A DNA stretch of 64,000 nucleotides, taken from the NCBI GenBank assembly GCA_004297775.1, contig SCUE01000017.1:51887-115886 (forward strand), written 5' to 3'. Under the pieces are notes generated by a model. The model was not told where the DNA came from and did not search any database. It saw only the letters and a program-made list of their open reading frames with translations. The position numbers were made by a program, and so were the translations under genes. This document shows positions 30,089 through 39,423 of the stretch, piece by piece (within the stretch, counting starts at the first letter, position 1; each line of letters opens with the position of its first letter). This DNA comes from Chloroflexota bacterium (GTDB taxonomy: Bacteria; Chloroflexota; UBA6077; FW602-bin22).

Positions 30089-30499
30089 CTAGATGCCTCG
30101 CTCCCTCCGCCAGCGCGCGATCCAGCCGGCGTGCGCCGCCTCGTGCGAGCTGCGCAGACCCGCTTCGCCGTAGCGCGATGGATCCAGACCCCGCGGGGTG
30201 GCGGACGAGATCGCGTCGATCAGTCGCTGCCGCGACGTCGTCAGTTCCCACCTCACCTGCCCGAGCGAAAACCCCCTTCGAAGCGAGTACGCCAGCGCGT
30301 TGTAGGCCGCATCCTGGTCGCCCGTCGCACGCCAGGCAGACTCGTGCCCGGCGGATATTCGCACCACTTCGCTCGCCCGAATGTCGTCCCAGAGCGCGAT
30401 GTGCGCCAGGTGGTCCTTCACCGACCAGCCGTCGATCGACGGCTCGCACATCAGTTCATCACTGAGTCCGTCGAACGCGGCCAGCAGTCCCTCGCGCAT
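30089..30499 (-). CDS. DinB/maleylpyruvate isomerase-like four-helix protein
   Basis: 'GWSVKDHLAHIALWDD' and C-terminal 'HEAAHAGWIARWRRE'. Confidence 0.7.
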   Translation of the reverse strand: MREGLLAAFDGLSDELMCEPSIDGWSVKDHLAHIALWDDIRASEVVRISAGHESAWRATGDQDAAYNALAYSLRRGFSLGQVRWELTTSRQRLIDAISSATPRGLDPSRYGEAGLRSSHEAAHAGWIARWRRERGI

Positions 30500-30566
30500 G
30501 CTCTTGTAATGTCGCAGCAGCGCGTCTCTGTCTTCAGCTATATCGCTCTCCCCTCGTCTGCCGGCC

Positions 30567-31436
30567 TCAACCCTGGCGGAGTGGTGTCATGACCTCCTCG
30601 ACGAAGCGCAGCACGGGCTCGGTCGAGGTGACGTGACCAAAATCCCCCAGGATGTGACTGACGCCGGCGGCGGCATAGGTGCCGATCCAGTCGAGCCATG
30701 TCTGCGAATCCTGGCTCGTCGTAGGCAGCGGCGCCTCGCGCGTCACGGTCAGGACGATCTTGGATGGGTCGCGACCGGCGGTTTCGGCGCTGCGGAAGAC
30801 GATGTCGCGCTTCTGCTTGAATGCATCCAAACCGCGGCCGGCGGTGGTATTCCACCAATCAGCCTGTCGCCCGACCAACGGAAGCATGAGCTGTTCGCCC
30901 GAGCCGCCGATCATCACCGGTGGGACCGGCTTCGGGAGCGGGGGCGCGTAGGCCTCCGTGATCTGGAAATGCTTGCCCGTGAACGTGGGCGCTTCCTCGG
31001 TCCACATGCGGCGAATCAACTGGACGGCCTCGTCGAGCTGGGCGATACGCACCGATGCCTTGGGGAATGGCCAGCCGTAGCGGCGGTACTCATCCTCTCG
31101 CCAGCCGGCGCCGATACCCAGGACGAAGCGTCCACCGCTCAGAGCCTGGAGAGTACCGGCCATCTTGGCGGTGAGCGCCGGGCTGCGGTAGCCAACGCCG
31201 AGGACGTGGTGGCCGAGGAGGACGTTGGGGTGGCGAGCGGCCAGCCAGGTGAGAGCGGTGAAACCTTCCAGGAACGGATCGGTCTTGCGGTCGAAACCGT
31301 AGAAGTGATCGCAGACCCACACGGAGTCGAATTGCTGAAGGATCGACGGGAAAATGTGGTCGTCCTGGTACTTGACAAGCGGGACGAAATCACTCTCGGG
31401 CGGGCCAATCGCGGGGGAGATCCAGCCGAACTTCAC
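30567..31436 (-). CDS. LLM-class (F420-type) flavin-dependent oxidoreductase
   Basis: 'FDSVWVCDHFYGFD', 'LGHHVLGVGYRSPALTAKMAGTLQALSGGRFVLGIGAGW'. Confidence 0.9.
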   Translation of the reverse strand: MKFGWISPAIGPPESDFVPLVKYQDDHIFPSILQQFDSVWVCDHFYGFDRKTDPFLEGFTALTWLAARHPNVLLGHHVLGVGYRSPALTAKMAGTLQALSGGRFVLGIGAGWREDEYRRYGWPFPKASVRIAQLDEAVQLIRRMWTEEAPTFTGKHFQITEAYAPPLPKPVPPVMIGGSGEQLMLPLVGRQADWWNTTAGRGLDAFKQKRDIVFRSAETAGRDPSKIVLTVTREAPLPTTSQDSQTWLDWIGTYAAAGVSHILGDFGHVTSTEPVLRFVEEVMTPLRQG

Positions 31437-31570
31437 GTATGTGTTCTCCTAGTCGAAGGGTGATGGTAGCCGACCAGACGCGCTCTCCCTCGGGCAGAAC
31501 GCCTTTCAACGGAAACGCCGAGGTCCAGGAACAGATCGACTTGGGTCAGGAAACGCCGGTCGCGTAACCG

Positions 31571-31981
31571 CTATTCATCGCCCCCGAGTCTTCGCGCGTG
31601 ACGTGGCGCCGACGCAACGATCCCTTCGTCGGCCGTGATCAGAGTGATTCCGCGCGCCTCGGCCAGCGCAACGTAGCACGCGTCGTAGGCGGTCAGGCCA
31701 CGCGCGCACCACCGGGCGATGCCGGTGAGTGCGGGCTGATCGACCTCGAAAGCGAACGCGTCCAGGCGTGCCGCGAGTCGCTCCAACCGGGGCAGGCTCA
31801 GGCGCCAGCGTCGAGCGGCGACGTTCAACACTTCCACAAAGAGGAGAGGCGGCACCACGACGCGAAGCTCGCCGGCCAGAAATCTCGTGAGGATCCGTTC
31901 CGCCTCAACGACATCTTGCTCGCCAGGTGCATTCATCCACTTGAGCACGATCGAGGCGTCGAGGACGCACTCCTCGATCAA
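31571..31981 (-). CDS. PIN-domain toxin (VapC-like)
   Basis: 'CVLDASIVLKWM', 'LTAYDACYVALAEARGITLITADEG'. Confidence 0.9.
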   Translation of the reverse strand: MIEECVLDASIVLKWMNAPGEQDVVEAERILTRFLAGELRVVVPPLLFVEVLNVAARRWRLSLPRLERLAARLDAFAFEVDQPALTGIARWCARGLTAYDACYVALAEARGITLITADEGIVASAPRHARRLGGDE

Positions 31982-32241
31982 CGAGCGGAGTCGCGCATTT
32001 CGCGAACGGCTGTCGCGCTATCGACCGCCAGCCACGGCTCCGCCACCCAGGCCTCACGCACCAGCGACCGCGTGTCCTCGATGGCATGCCGAACCTCCGG
32101 ACTCGCGCCGGGTCCGCGTGAACTGCTCAATCCGCGATCCGCCAGCTCCGATATGAGCGCGGATCGAGACGTATGGCGAGCCGTCGCCTCCTCGTCGAGG
32201 CGCCGGACCAGTTGGGGGTCGAGGGAGACCAAGATTTTCAC
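31978..32241 (-). CDS. ribbon-helix-helix antitoxin
   Basis: 'VKILVSLDPQLVRRLDEEATARHTSRSALISELADRGL'; GTG start 32241; overlaps toxin by 4 nt. Confidence 0.85.
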   Translation of the reverse strand: MKILVSLDPQLVRRLDEEATARHTSRSALISELADRGLSSSRGPGASPEVRHAIEDTRSLVREAWVAEPWLAVDSATAVREMRDSAR

Positions 32242-32249
32242 GATCGAAA

Positions 32250-32266
32250 AGATATCCCGGATATCT
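32250..32266. promoter_or_regulatory. palindromic operator candidate for the RHH/VapC locus
   Basis: AGATATC-CCG-GATATCT, perfect 7-bp arms, 8 bp upstream of the GTG start. Confidence 0.65.
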
Positions 32267-32279
32267 ATTTCGGTCAAGC

Positions 32280-32885
32280 GTGGCCGACCTCGTGTCGCTC
32301 CGCGCGGCGATGGTCACCGTCGGGGAAACACTTCTGCCGATGCTGCCGCTGCTGATTCGGGCGAGGCGGCAGTCGTCCGACAGGTATCCGGCCACTGCCG
32401 AGGTTAACTCCGTTCCGCTGCGCGGGACGACTCGCACTCTTGATGGCCGCATATGCTTACATCGCTTGATCGTTTACGGCGTCGATTCCCCGGTCGATAA
32501 CGGCCAGTTCAACGCGCTATTCGCGGCCGGGTGGCCCGGCCACCCCTGGACTGACTTCGAGAGCGAACTGCCGTACTGCCTGCTCCACGTCTGCGCCTAT
32601 GACGGCGAGCATCTGATTGGCTTCGTGAAGTTGGCGTGGGATGGCGGTGTGCATGGCTTCATCCTCGAGCCGGTCGTGCGCCCTGACTACCGCCGTCGTG
32701 GCGTCGGGACGCGGCTGATCGGAGAGGCCGTGGCCGCCGCCGATGCCCACGGCCTGCACTGGCTCCACGTCGACTTCGAACCCGGCCTCTTGCCGTTCTA
32801 TCAACGTTGTGGTTTCCAGCCAACCGACGCTGGCCTCATTCGGCTGGGTCAAACCCAATCGTCGCGACCATTCGATGGCATGTGA
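32280..32885 (+). CDS. GNAT family N-acetyltransferase
   Basis: 'EPVVRPDYRRRGVGTRLIGEAVAAADAHG'; start uncertain. Confidence 0.82.
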   Translation: MADLVSLRAAMVTVGETLLPMLPLLIRARRQSSDRYPATAEVNSVPLRGTTRTLDGRICLHRLIVYGVDSPVDNGQFNALFAAGWPGHPWTDFESELPYCLLHVCAYDGEHLIGFVKLAWDGGVHGFILEPVVRPDYRRRGVGTRLIGEAVAAADAHGLHWLHVDFEPGLLPFYQRCGFQPTDAGLIRLGQTQSSRPFDGM

Positions 32886-32936
32886 GCCCAACGCAATGTT
32901 TCAGGGTGAATCCACGTTCTCGCGCAGGGAGGGTCG

Positions 32937-33221
32937 ATGAAAGTCGTGGTCCTTGAGGATTGGAACAACTTCTTCCCCGGGAATCCCAACCTCGAACGCC
33001 TGCGAGAACGGGTCGGGGTCGAGGTTCAGCACGATCGGGACGTTCGAGTGGGGCGCTGGAACGTCGCACCGAGCTTCATGCTCAGCGGCAGCACGATGGG
33101 CATCGTCGGACTCGGGCGGTTGGGACGCCACCTGGCGCGTCTCGGCCAGGCGCTCAACATGCACGTCTTCGGCGGCGGCTGGCTCGACAATCGCGGCGGC
33201 CGCGGCGCGATAGTCCGGTAG
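32937..33221 (+). pseudogene. internally deleted D-2-hydroxyacid dehydrogenase joined in frame to capsid tail (relic F)
   Basis: 'MKVVVLEDWNNFFPGNPNLERLRERV' + 'GSTMGIVGLGRLGRHLARLGQALNM' + 'HVFGGGWLDNRGGRGAIVR*' (33162-33221, exactly 20 codons). Confidence 0.75.
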
Positions 33222-33548
33222 GTCCTACCGGTGCCCGCTCAATTGCCATCGTCGGATCGGCCGTCCCACGATGCGTCGTTGGATTCACGGAACGCCGCGC
33301 CGACCTGTCCGGGCCCGCCCTCGCCGTTGCGCGCGACACTGACGATGCGCGAATCCCTGAAGAGCGACGCTTAGAACGTCGCCGCCTCCTCTGCCTGACT
33401 CTCGAATCATAGAAATGGAATGATCTTCTGCATCGCGCTGCCTCCCAGCGCGACTCTCATTTCGCAGTGCCGCTGACGGCTCGGAATCAAGCTCAGCGAT
33501 GATGGTGCAGCCGCGACTCTTCGTGAGTCTGTCGTGCCGATTGGCCCG

Positions 33549-34490
33549 TCAGCGTTCGACGGTCCTCAACAACAAGACCGGCGCCGACGTGCGGCCGAGC
33601 AGCCGCGCGACCGTGCCGCCCGCCCAGACGGCCTGCAACCCGGCTCGGCCGTGGGTGGCCGCTACGATCAGTCCGGCGTGATGCTCGCTCACGTCCCCGG
33701 CCAACTGCTGCGCCGCGTCACCACGCCGCACCTCGGTCTCCACCGCGATCCCCGAGGCGCGCAGTTCGCGCGCGATTCCCTCGAGGTAAATCCCGGCCTG
33801 CTCCTGCTCACTATCCAGAATCGCGCGCGTCGCCGTCGGCATCAGGAGCGACGCTCCGCGAAGGTCGTCTCGAACGGTTTCAAGCGTTGCCACGACCATC
33901 GTCAGATGCAGGCGGGTCCCGAGCTTTGCGGCCAACAAGGTGGCAATCGGAAGCGCCGCCTCGGCCGCCGCGGTGGCGTCCAGCGCGACGAGAATCGTCT
34001 CCGGTGCGAACACGGCGGGATCCGTACCGCCGGCCGGCGCGCGCACGAGAAGCACTGGTGTTGTTCCGCGCTGCAGCGCTTGTTGGGCGATGCCGCCCCA
34101 GAGGAAATCGCGCACGCCACCCCGTCCGTGCGTACAAAGCACGATCAGGTCGGTGCGTTCTTCGGTTCCATGCTCGGCGATACTCGCCGCGACATCGCCT
34201 CGTGGCACGTTGTGGACGTGCCACGAGGCATTCACACCGCGCGACCGCAAGCCCTCCACCAATCCTCCCAGGTACGCCTCGGCGGCAGCCTGATCGATCA
34301 GGTGGCGATCCCCGTGCACGGTCGGCCGCGCGCCGCGCTCCATGACGTGCAGCAGCAAGACCTCCGAGTCGAACGCGGCGGCGAATCGCTCCGCCGGCGG
34401 GAGCGCCGACTCGGCCAGGCGCGAGCCGTCGAGTGGCACCAGTAGGCGCGCGAAGGTTTGGGCGGTTTGATACGTTTCGGTCTCGTTCAT
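33549..34490 (-). CDS. universal stress protein, tandem UspA domains
   Basis: Two Usp domains, e.g. 'RLLVPLDGSRLAESALP' and 'ETILVALDATAAAEAALP', 'LIVAATHGRAGLQ'. Confidence 0.92.
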   Translation of the reverse strand: MNETETYQTAQTFARLLVPLDGSRLAESALPPAERFAAAFDSEVLLLHVMERGARPTVHGDRHLIDQAAAEAYLGGLVEGLRSRGVNASWHVHNVPRGDVAASIAEHGTEERTDLIVLCTHGRGGVRDFLWGGIAQQALQRGTTPVLLVRAPAGGTDPAVFAPETILVALDATAAAEAALPIATLLAAKLGTRLHLTMVVATLETVRDDLRGASLLMPTATRAILDSEQEQAGIYLEGIARELRASGIAVETEVRRGDAAQQLAGDVSEHHAGLIVAATHGRAGLQAVWAGGTVARLLGRTSAPVLLLRTVER

Positions 34491-35821
34491 GACGACGCCC
34501 CCGGGAGGATTCCGCCAAGCGTTATGTAGATCAACAGCGCGTTGAGCAGCAGAATGATCGCGGCGCAGGCCATGGCCAGAACATTTGTGATCGGACGGTT
34601 AACGAGGCTCCCCATCAAATCGCGGCGGCGCGTCAGCAGTACCAGACTGATCACCGGGATCGGCAAGACGAAACTCAGGGTCACCTGACTGATGACGAGC
34701 ACCTCGGTCGGATTCCAGCCAAGCGCGATGATCACGATCGCCGGCAGCATCGTCACCAGGCGCCGCAGCCAGATCGGGATCGAGAAGTCGACGAAACCCT
34801 GCATGATGACCTGGCCAGCCATGGTGCCCACGGTCGACGAGGAGAGTCCCGAGGCGAGCAGAGAGATCGCGAACACGGTCGAGGCCAGCCCGCCCAGCAG
34901 CGGGGTAAGCGTCAGGTACGCCTGCTCGATCGAGCCGACCTCGTCGTAGCCGCTCCCGTGGAAGACACTCGCGGCCATATACAGCATCGCCATGTTGATG
35001 ATGCCAGCCAGGCTCATCGCGATTATGACATCGACGATCTCGAAACCGAAGATCCGCCTGGCCTCGCCCTCGTCGCGCGGGACGATACGCCGCTGGGTCA
35101 AGCTGGAGTGGAGGTAAATGACGTGCGGCATGACCGTGGCGCCGATGATGCCGACGATCAGGAGCGCACTATCGCCGCTGACCCACGGGACGAACGCGTG
35201 GTAGGCGACCTGGCCCCAGTCGGGCCGTGCCAGCACTGTCTCGACGACGTAGGAAACGGCGATCACGGCGACCAGCACGGTGATGACCGCTTCAAGCAGG
35301 CGGAAGCCGTAACGCTCCAGACTCAGGATGGCGAAGGTGCACAGCCCGGTCAGGATCCCGGCCGCGAGTAGCGGCATGCCAAAGAGCAAGTTGAAGCCGA
35401 CCGCGGCGCCGAGAAACTCCGCGAGATCGGTCGCCATCGCCCCGACCTCGGCGATGATCCACATGCCGTAGACGACCGGCCGTGGGAACTCGCGCCGGCA
35501 CATCTCGGCCAGGTTGAGCCCGGTCGCGATCCCCAGCTTGGCCGACAAACTCTGGAGCAGCATGGCCATGACGTTGGCCAGCAGGATGACCCAGAGCAGG
35601 TTGTAGCCGAACTGGGCGCCGCCGGAGATGTTGGTGGCGAAGTTACCTGGATCGATGTAGGCGACGGAGGCGATGAAGGCCGGGCCGAGGAAGGGTAGCA
35701 ACGCCCGGAGTCCGCGTGTACGCCCTTCGATCGAATCACGAGCGGCGTCACGCACGCTGGCCGAGGACGACGACCCAAACCCCTCGGGCGAGGCCATCGG
35801 ACGTGACTCGCGGTCAGCCAC
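34487..35821 (-). CDS. Nramp family divalent metal transporter
   Basis: 'FLGPAFIASVAYIDPGNFATNI', 'GATVMPHVIYLHSSLTQRR' Nramp motifs. Confidence 0.95.
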   Translation of the reverse strand: MADRESRPMASPEGFGSSSSASVRDAARDSIEGRTRGLRALLPFLGPAFIASVAYIDPGNFATNISGGAQFGYNLLWVILLANVMAMLLQSLSAKLGIATGLNLAEMCRREFPRPVVYGMWIIAEVGAMATDLAEFLGAAVGFNLLFGMPLLAAGILTGLCTFAILSLERYGFRLLEAVITVLVAVIAVSYVVETVLARPDWGQVAYHAFVPWVSGDSALLIVGIIGATVMPHVIYLHSSLTQRRIVPRDEGEARRIFGFEIVDVIIAMSLAGIINMAMLYMAASVFHGSGYDEVGSIEQAYLTLTPLLGGLASTVFAISLLASGLSSSTVGTMAGQVIMQGFVDFSIPIWLRRLVTMLPAIVIIALGWNPTEVLVISQVTLSFVLPIPVISLVLLTRRRDLMGSLVNRPITNVLAMACAAIILLLNALLIYITLGGILPGASS

Positions 35822-36007
35822 GACCTTGCCCGTTTCGCGCTGGCGGCCGATCGATCAAAGCGCCAGCGGGTATGGTTCGATCAGGACCTCGACGGAGGTT
35901 GATCACTCGCCGGCGCTCGTCGTACCGATGGCCCCCGTGATGACGGCAGCATTGGCTTCCTGGTTAGTCGGCTGAAGACACACGGTCAACTTTATGCTGA
36001 CGTTGTT

Positions 36008-36025
36008 ATTTAGTCAAGCCTAAAT
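36008..36025. promoter_or_regulatory. DtxR/MntR-like box upstream of Nramp gene
   Basis: ATTTAG-TCAAGC-CTAAAT, perfect 6-bp arms, in the region upstream of the Nramp start. Confidence 0.5.
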
Positions 36026-36057
36026 CGCCCGGTCTGGTGGCCTCCTCGCCGTCGCGC

Positions 36058-37176
36058 CTACAGACGAGCCGCGACGGTCAGATCGACCGCGGCGCCGACG
36101 CGCGCGGAGCGGTCCATCGCCTCGATGATCTCGACCGCGTGTTGCGCGTCCTCACCCACGATGGGCGATGGGCCTCCATCGAGAGCCGCGTCGACCGTTC
36201 CGCGGAGGATGCCCCAGTAGAAGTCGGGCACGGTGAAGTGCTCCCAGGTGCTCGGACGCGCGTACATGTGCCGTTTGTGTACGTCGGACGAGAGCTCGAA
36301 TCCGATCCGACTGCGATCGACGCGCAATCGGCCATCGCTGCCGTCGAAAGTGAGCTCGAACTCAATCAGGTGCGGCCAGACGTCGGGGATGATCCACGAG
36401 ACTTCGAGCGAGAGCGCCAGGCCCGGAAACTGCACGATCGCGCGCAGCGTGTCGGCGCAGTCGATGCCACGGGCGGCCAGAACGCCGCGCGTTTCGACCG
36501 CGTAGACCGTGGTCGCCCGGCCTACGCCGGTCAGCCAGCGAACGAGGTCGATGGAGTGCGGAAAGAGGAACCAGTGTGGGCCGGATCGCGATGCCCAACC
36601 GAGCATCCGCGTCGCGACCGAGATCGCATCGCCGTGGCGCACGTGTGCCGCGACGACCCTTCCAATTTCGCCAGCCGCGAGCGACTCCTTCGCGCCGACG
36701 AACGACGGATTGCATCGGCTGCCGAGATTGACGCTGAGCAGTCGGTTTGCCCGTCGCGCCGCCGCCACGATCGCGGCGGCGTGCTCACTCGTCGTCGCAA
36801 GCGGCTTCTCGACCAGAATGTGCTTGCCGCCGCGCGCGAGCTCCTCGGCGGGTTCGCGGTGCGCGAAATCGGGGGTCGCGACGGACACAAGCTCGGCCTC
36901 CGACGATGCCAGATCGCCGAGAGATGCGAAGGCACGGACACCGAGACGCTCGGCGACCGCGCGGGCACGCGCCTGGTCGCGATCGTAGACGCCAACCAAG
37001 CGGGAACGTGCGTAGCCTTGATACGCGCGGGCGTGCTGTTCGCCGAGTAACCCGACGCCCACGACCGCGACGGGCAGTCGACGACCGGCGGCCTCACCTG
37101 ACGGTACTCCCACGCCACAGGCCGGACAGAAGTTGGCCCCGGCGATCGGGCCACCGCATCGGCGACACGTGCTCAT
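36058..37176 (-). CDS. Gfo/Idh/MocA oxidoreductase with N-terminal zinc ribbon
   Basis: 'MSTCRRCGGPIAGANFCPACGVGV' (two CxxC) followed by 'LPVAVVGVGLLGEQHARAY' and 'ILVEKPLATTSEHA'. Confidence 0.85.
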   Translation of the reverse strand: MSTCRRCGGPIAGANFCPACGVGVPSGEAAGRRLPVAVVGVGLLGEQHARAYQGYARSRLVGVYDRDQARARAVAERLGVRAFASLGDLASSEAELVSVATPDFAHREPAEELARGGKHILVEKPLATTSEHAAAIVAAARRANRLLSVNLGSRCNPSFVGAKESLAAGEIGRVVAAHVRHGDAISVATRMLGWASRSGPHWFLFPHSIDLVRWLTGVGRATTVYAVETRGVLAARGIDCADTLRAIVQFPGLALSLEVSWIIPDVWPHLIEFELTFDGSDGRLRVDRSRIGFELSSDVHKRHMYARPSTWEHFTVPDFYWGILRGTVDAALDGGPSPIVGEDAQHAVEIIEAMDRSARVGAAVDLTVAARL

Positions 37177-37429
37177 GCCATAAGCATACGGTGCTCGGCG
37201 CTGCCAGGGTCACGTTCTCGCCGTGTCGAACAGTCCGTCCAACCGGCGCACGGTCCGATCGATCGCCTCGCCGTCGACGTTCGTCAAGACGACCGGACGA
37301 TCGGGATCGCCGCGCGGTAGTTTCCTCATTCTTGGTCGCATCACGCAAAGGCGGACAGCCGCTGACACGGTGGAATTCAAGAGGCGCGACGTGGGCGCTC
37401 TTCGCGTCGGCGGCTGTACACTGGCGCGG

Positions 37430-37636
37430 ATGGCGCGGGCGTACATCGGCACGGCGGGGTTCTCATATCCGGAGTGGCGACCAGGTTTCTACCCGACGGA
37501 GCGGGACGAATGGATCGCGCGGATCCTCGGATTGGTGGCGCGCGGAATCGATGCCTATGCGTTCATCAAGCACGAACAGAACCCGGACGCGCCCCTGATT
37601 GCCCGCGAGTGGGTGACAGCTTTGGTCAGCGCGTGA
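37430..37636 (+). pseudogene. internally deleted DUF72 gene
   Basis: DUF72 N-terminus 'MARAYIGTAGFSYPEWRPGFYPTE' runs directly into DUF72-like C-terminus 'IDAYAFIKHEQNPDAPLIAREWV'; only 68 codons. Confidence 0.65.
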
Positions 37637-38286
37637 GTAGCTACTTCGGTCCCGGCCTATTCACGTTCCTGGCCGACCTGGCGGCGCACAACGATCGCGC
37701 GTGGTTCGCGGCGAACAAAGATCGCTACACCCGTGAGGTCGATCAGCCGTTGCGCGATTTCGTGGCCGACGCCGGGATCAGTCTGGGTCATTTGAGCCCG
37801 AGCTACACCGAGGGATCGAAGTTTCGCATCTACCGCGACACCCGGTTTGCGAAGGACAAGACGCCGTTCAATCCGCGGGCGGCGGCGGTGTTTTCGCACG
37901 AATCAAAGGGGAAGGAACACGGTGTTCCCGGCTTCTATCTCCACCTGGCGCCGGGTCATTGCGTCGGTGGTGGCGGCATGCACCAACCCGATCCCCCGAC
38001 GCTCGGCCGCGTGCGCGACCGCATCGTCGCGAGGCCCAGCGACTGGGAGGCGGTCCTCACATCCGGCGCCGCGATCGAGGGGGACGCGCTGAAGCGGCCC
38101 CCGGCCGGGTACGATCCAGCGCACCGCTTCATCGACGACGTCAAGCGGAAGAGCTTCTACTCGATGACGACATTCACTGAGGAGCAAGTGTGCGCACCCG
38201 ACTTCATGGAGACGTACCTCGACGCCTGCCGATCGGCCGCGCCTCTGGTGAGCTTCCTCACACGGGCGCTGGGCCTGACGTGGTGA
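37633..38286 (+). CDS. DUF2461 (TIGR02453) family protein
   Basis: 'LFTFLADLAAHNDRAWFAANKDRY', 'KFRIYRDTRFAKDKTPF', 'PGFYLHLAPG'. Confidence 0.9.
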   Translation: MSSYFGPGLFTFLADLAAHNDRAWFAANKDRYTREVDQPLRDFVADAGISLGHLSPSYTEGSKFRIYRDTRFAKDKTPFNPRAAAVFSHESKGKEHGVPGFYLHLAPGHCVGGGGMHQPDPPTLGRVRDRIVARPSDWEAVLTSGAAIEGDALKRPPAGYDPAHRFIDDVKRKSFYSMTTFTEEQVCAPDFMETYLDACRSAAPLVSFLTRALGLTW

Positions 38287-38338
38287 GATGATGTGTCTCG
38301 CGACCGGCACTCCCTGATTGTCGCGCGCGGCCCGACTC

Positions 38339-39349
38339 ATGCCTGAGTTCGCGATCGTCGGCGCGGGCACTCTTGGCCAGGCGTTCGCCGGTTCGCTCGC
38401 CGCGGCCGGGAATACCGTCACCGTGCTGGCGACCGCGCGCACCGCCGAAGCCCTGCGCGCGGCTGGCAGGATCCGACTGCGCGGCGCGATCGAACTCGAC
38501 CAGCCGATCGTCGAGGGGGATGCCAAGCCGGGCGTCGTCTCGCTCACGACCGACCCAGCAACCCTGCCGCCCGAGGCCGGCGTCATCTTCACCCCGAAGG
38601 GCCACGCTCTCCCGACCGCGATCGAGTCGGTGCGCGCCGCCTGGCGCCCGGGCGAAGCGGCCTGGGTCTGCGGCATTCAGAACGGGATCGTCAAGGACGA
38701 TCTTTTGGCGGCGGCGTTCGGTCAGGAACGGACGGTTGGCGCGGTGACGATCCTCGGTGGCGGTCGAGAGGCCGACGGCCGTGTCGTCGTCACCGGTCGC
38801 GGCGCCACCTTTCTCGGCGAGTTTTCGGACGTCTCGTCGCAACGGGTCGAGGTCGCCGCCGCGGCGCTGAAAGCCGCCGGTATCCCAACCGAGGCGGTCA
38901 CGAATATCCGGACGGTCCTCTGGTCGAAGATGTGCAACGCAGTCGGCCTGTTCGCGGTCACCTGCCTCTCGCGCGTCAGTTCCAGCCGCCTGGGCCACTA
39001 TCCCGAACTCGTCCACGCCTACTGCGGTCTCATCCGCGAGACCGCCGCGATCGCGGCCGCCCAGGGCATCCCGATGGGCGACTACCCCGGCTTCCCGATC
39101 AAGAGCTACCTGGCGATGGGCGACGCCGGCGTGGCGGCCTACTTCGCTGAGCGGGCCGTGCCGATGAGACCCACGCCCGGCGCACCCGAATCGCGCACAT
39201 CGATGCACCAGGACTTGATCGCGGGGCGTCCGCTTGAAGTGGAGGCGATCTACGGCGACGTCGTTGCGCGCGCCGAGCGTCTGGGCGTCCCGGCGCCGCG
39301 AATCACCCTTGCGCGAGATCTGATTCGGGCGATCGATCCGGGTCGGTGA
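38339..39349 (+). CDS. ketopantoate reductase (ApbA/PanE)-like
   Basis: 'FAIVGAGTLGQAFAGSLAAAGNTV', 'VWSKMCNAVGLFAV'. Confidence 0.82.
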   Translation: MPEFAIVGAGTLGQAFAGSLAAAGNTVTVLATARTAEALRAAGRIRLRGAIELDQPIVEGDAKPGVVSLTTDPATLPPEAGVIFTPKGHALPTAIESVRAAWRPGEAAWVCGIQNGIVKDDLLAAAFGQERTVGAVTILGGGREADGRVVVTGRGATFLGEFSDVSSQRVEVAAAALKAAGIPTEAVTNIRTVLWSKMCNAVGLFAVTCLSRVSSSRLGHYPELVHAYCGLIRETAAIAAAQGIPMGDYPGFPIKSYLAMGDAGVAAYFAERAVPMRPTPGAPESRTSMHQDLIAGRPLEVEAIYGDVVARAERLGVPAPRITLARDLIRAIDPGR

Positions 39350-39423
39350 GTGGAGCTATCGCTCAGCGTTGGCACGGCCGCGACCGTAGAATGAGCGTTG
39401 GCGGGTAGCCGCGGGAGGGTGCC

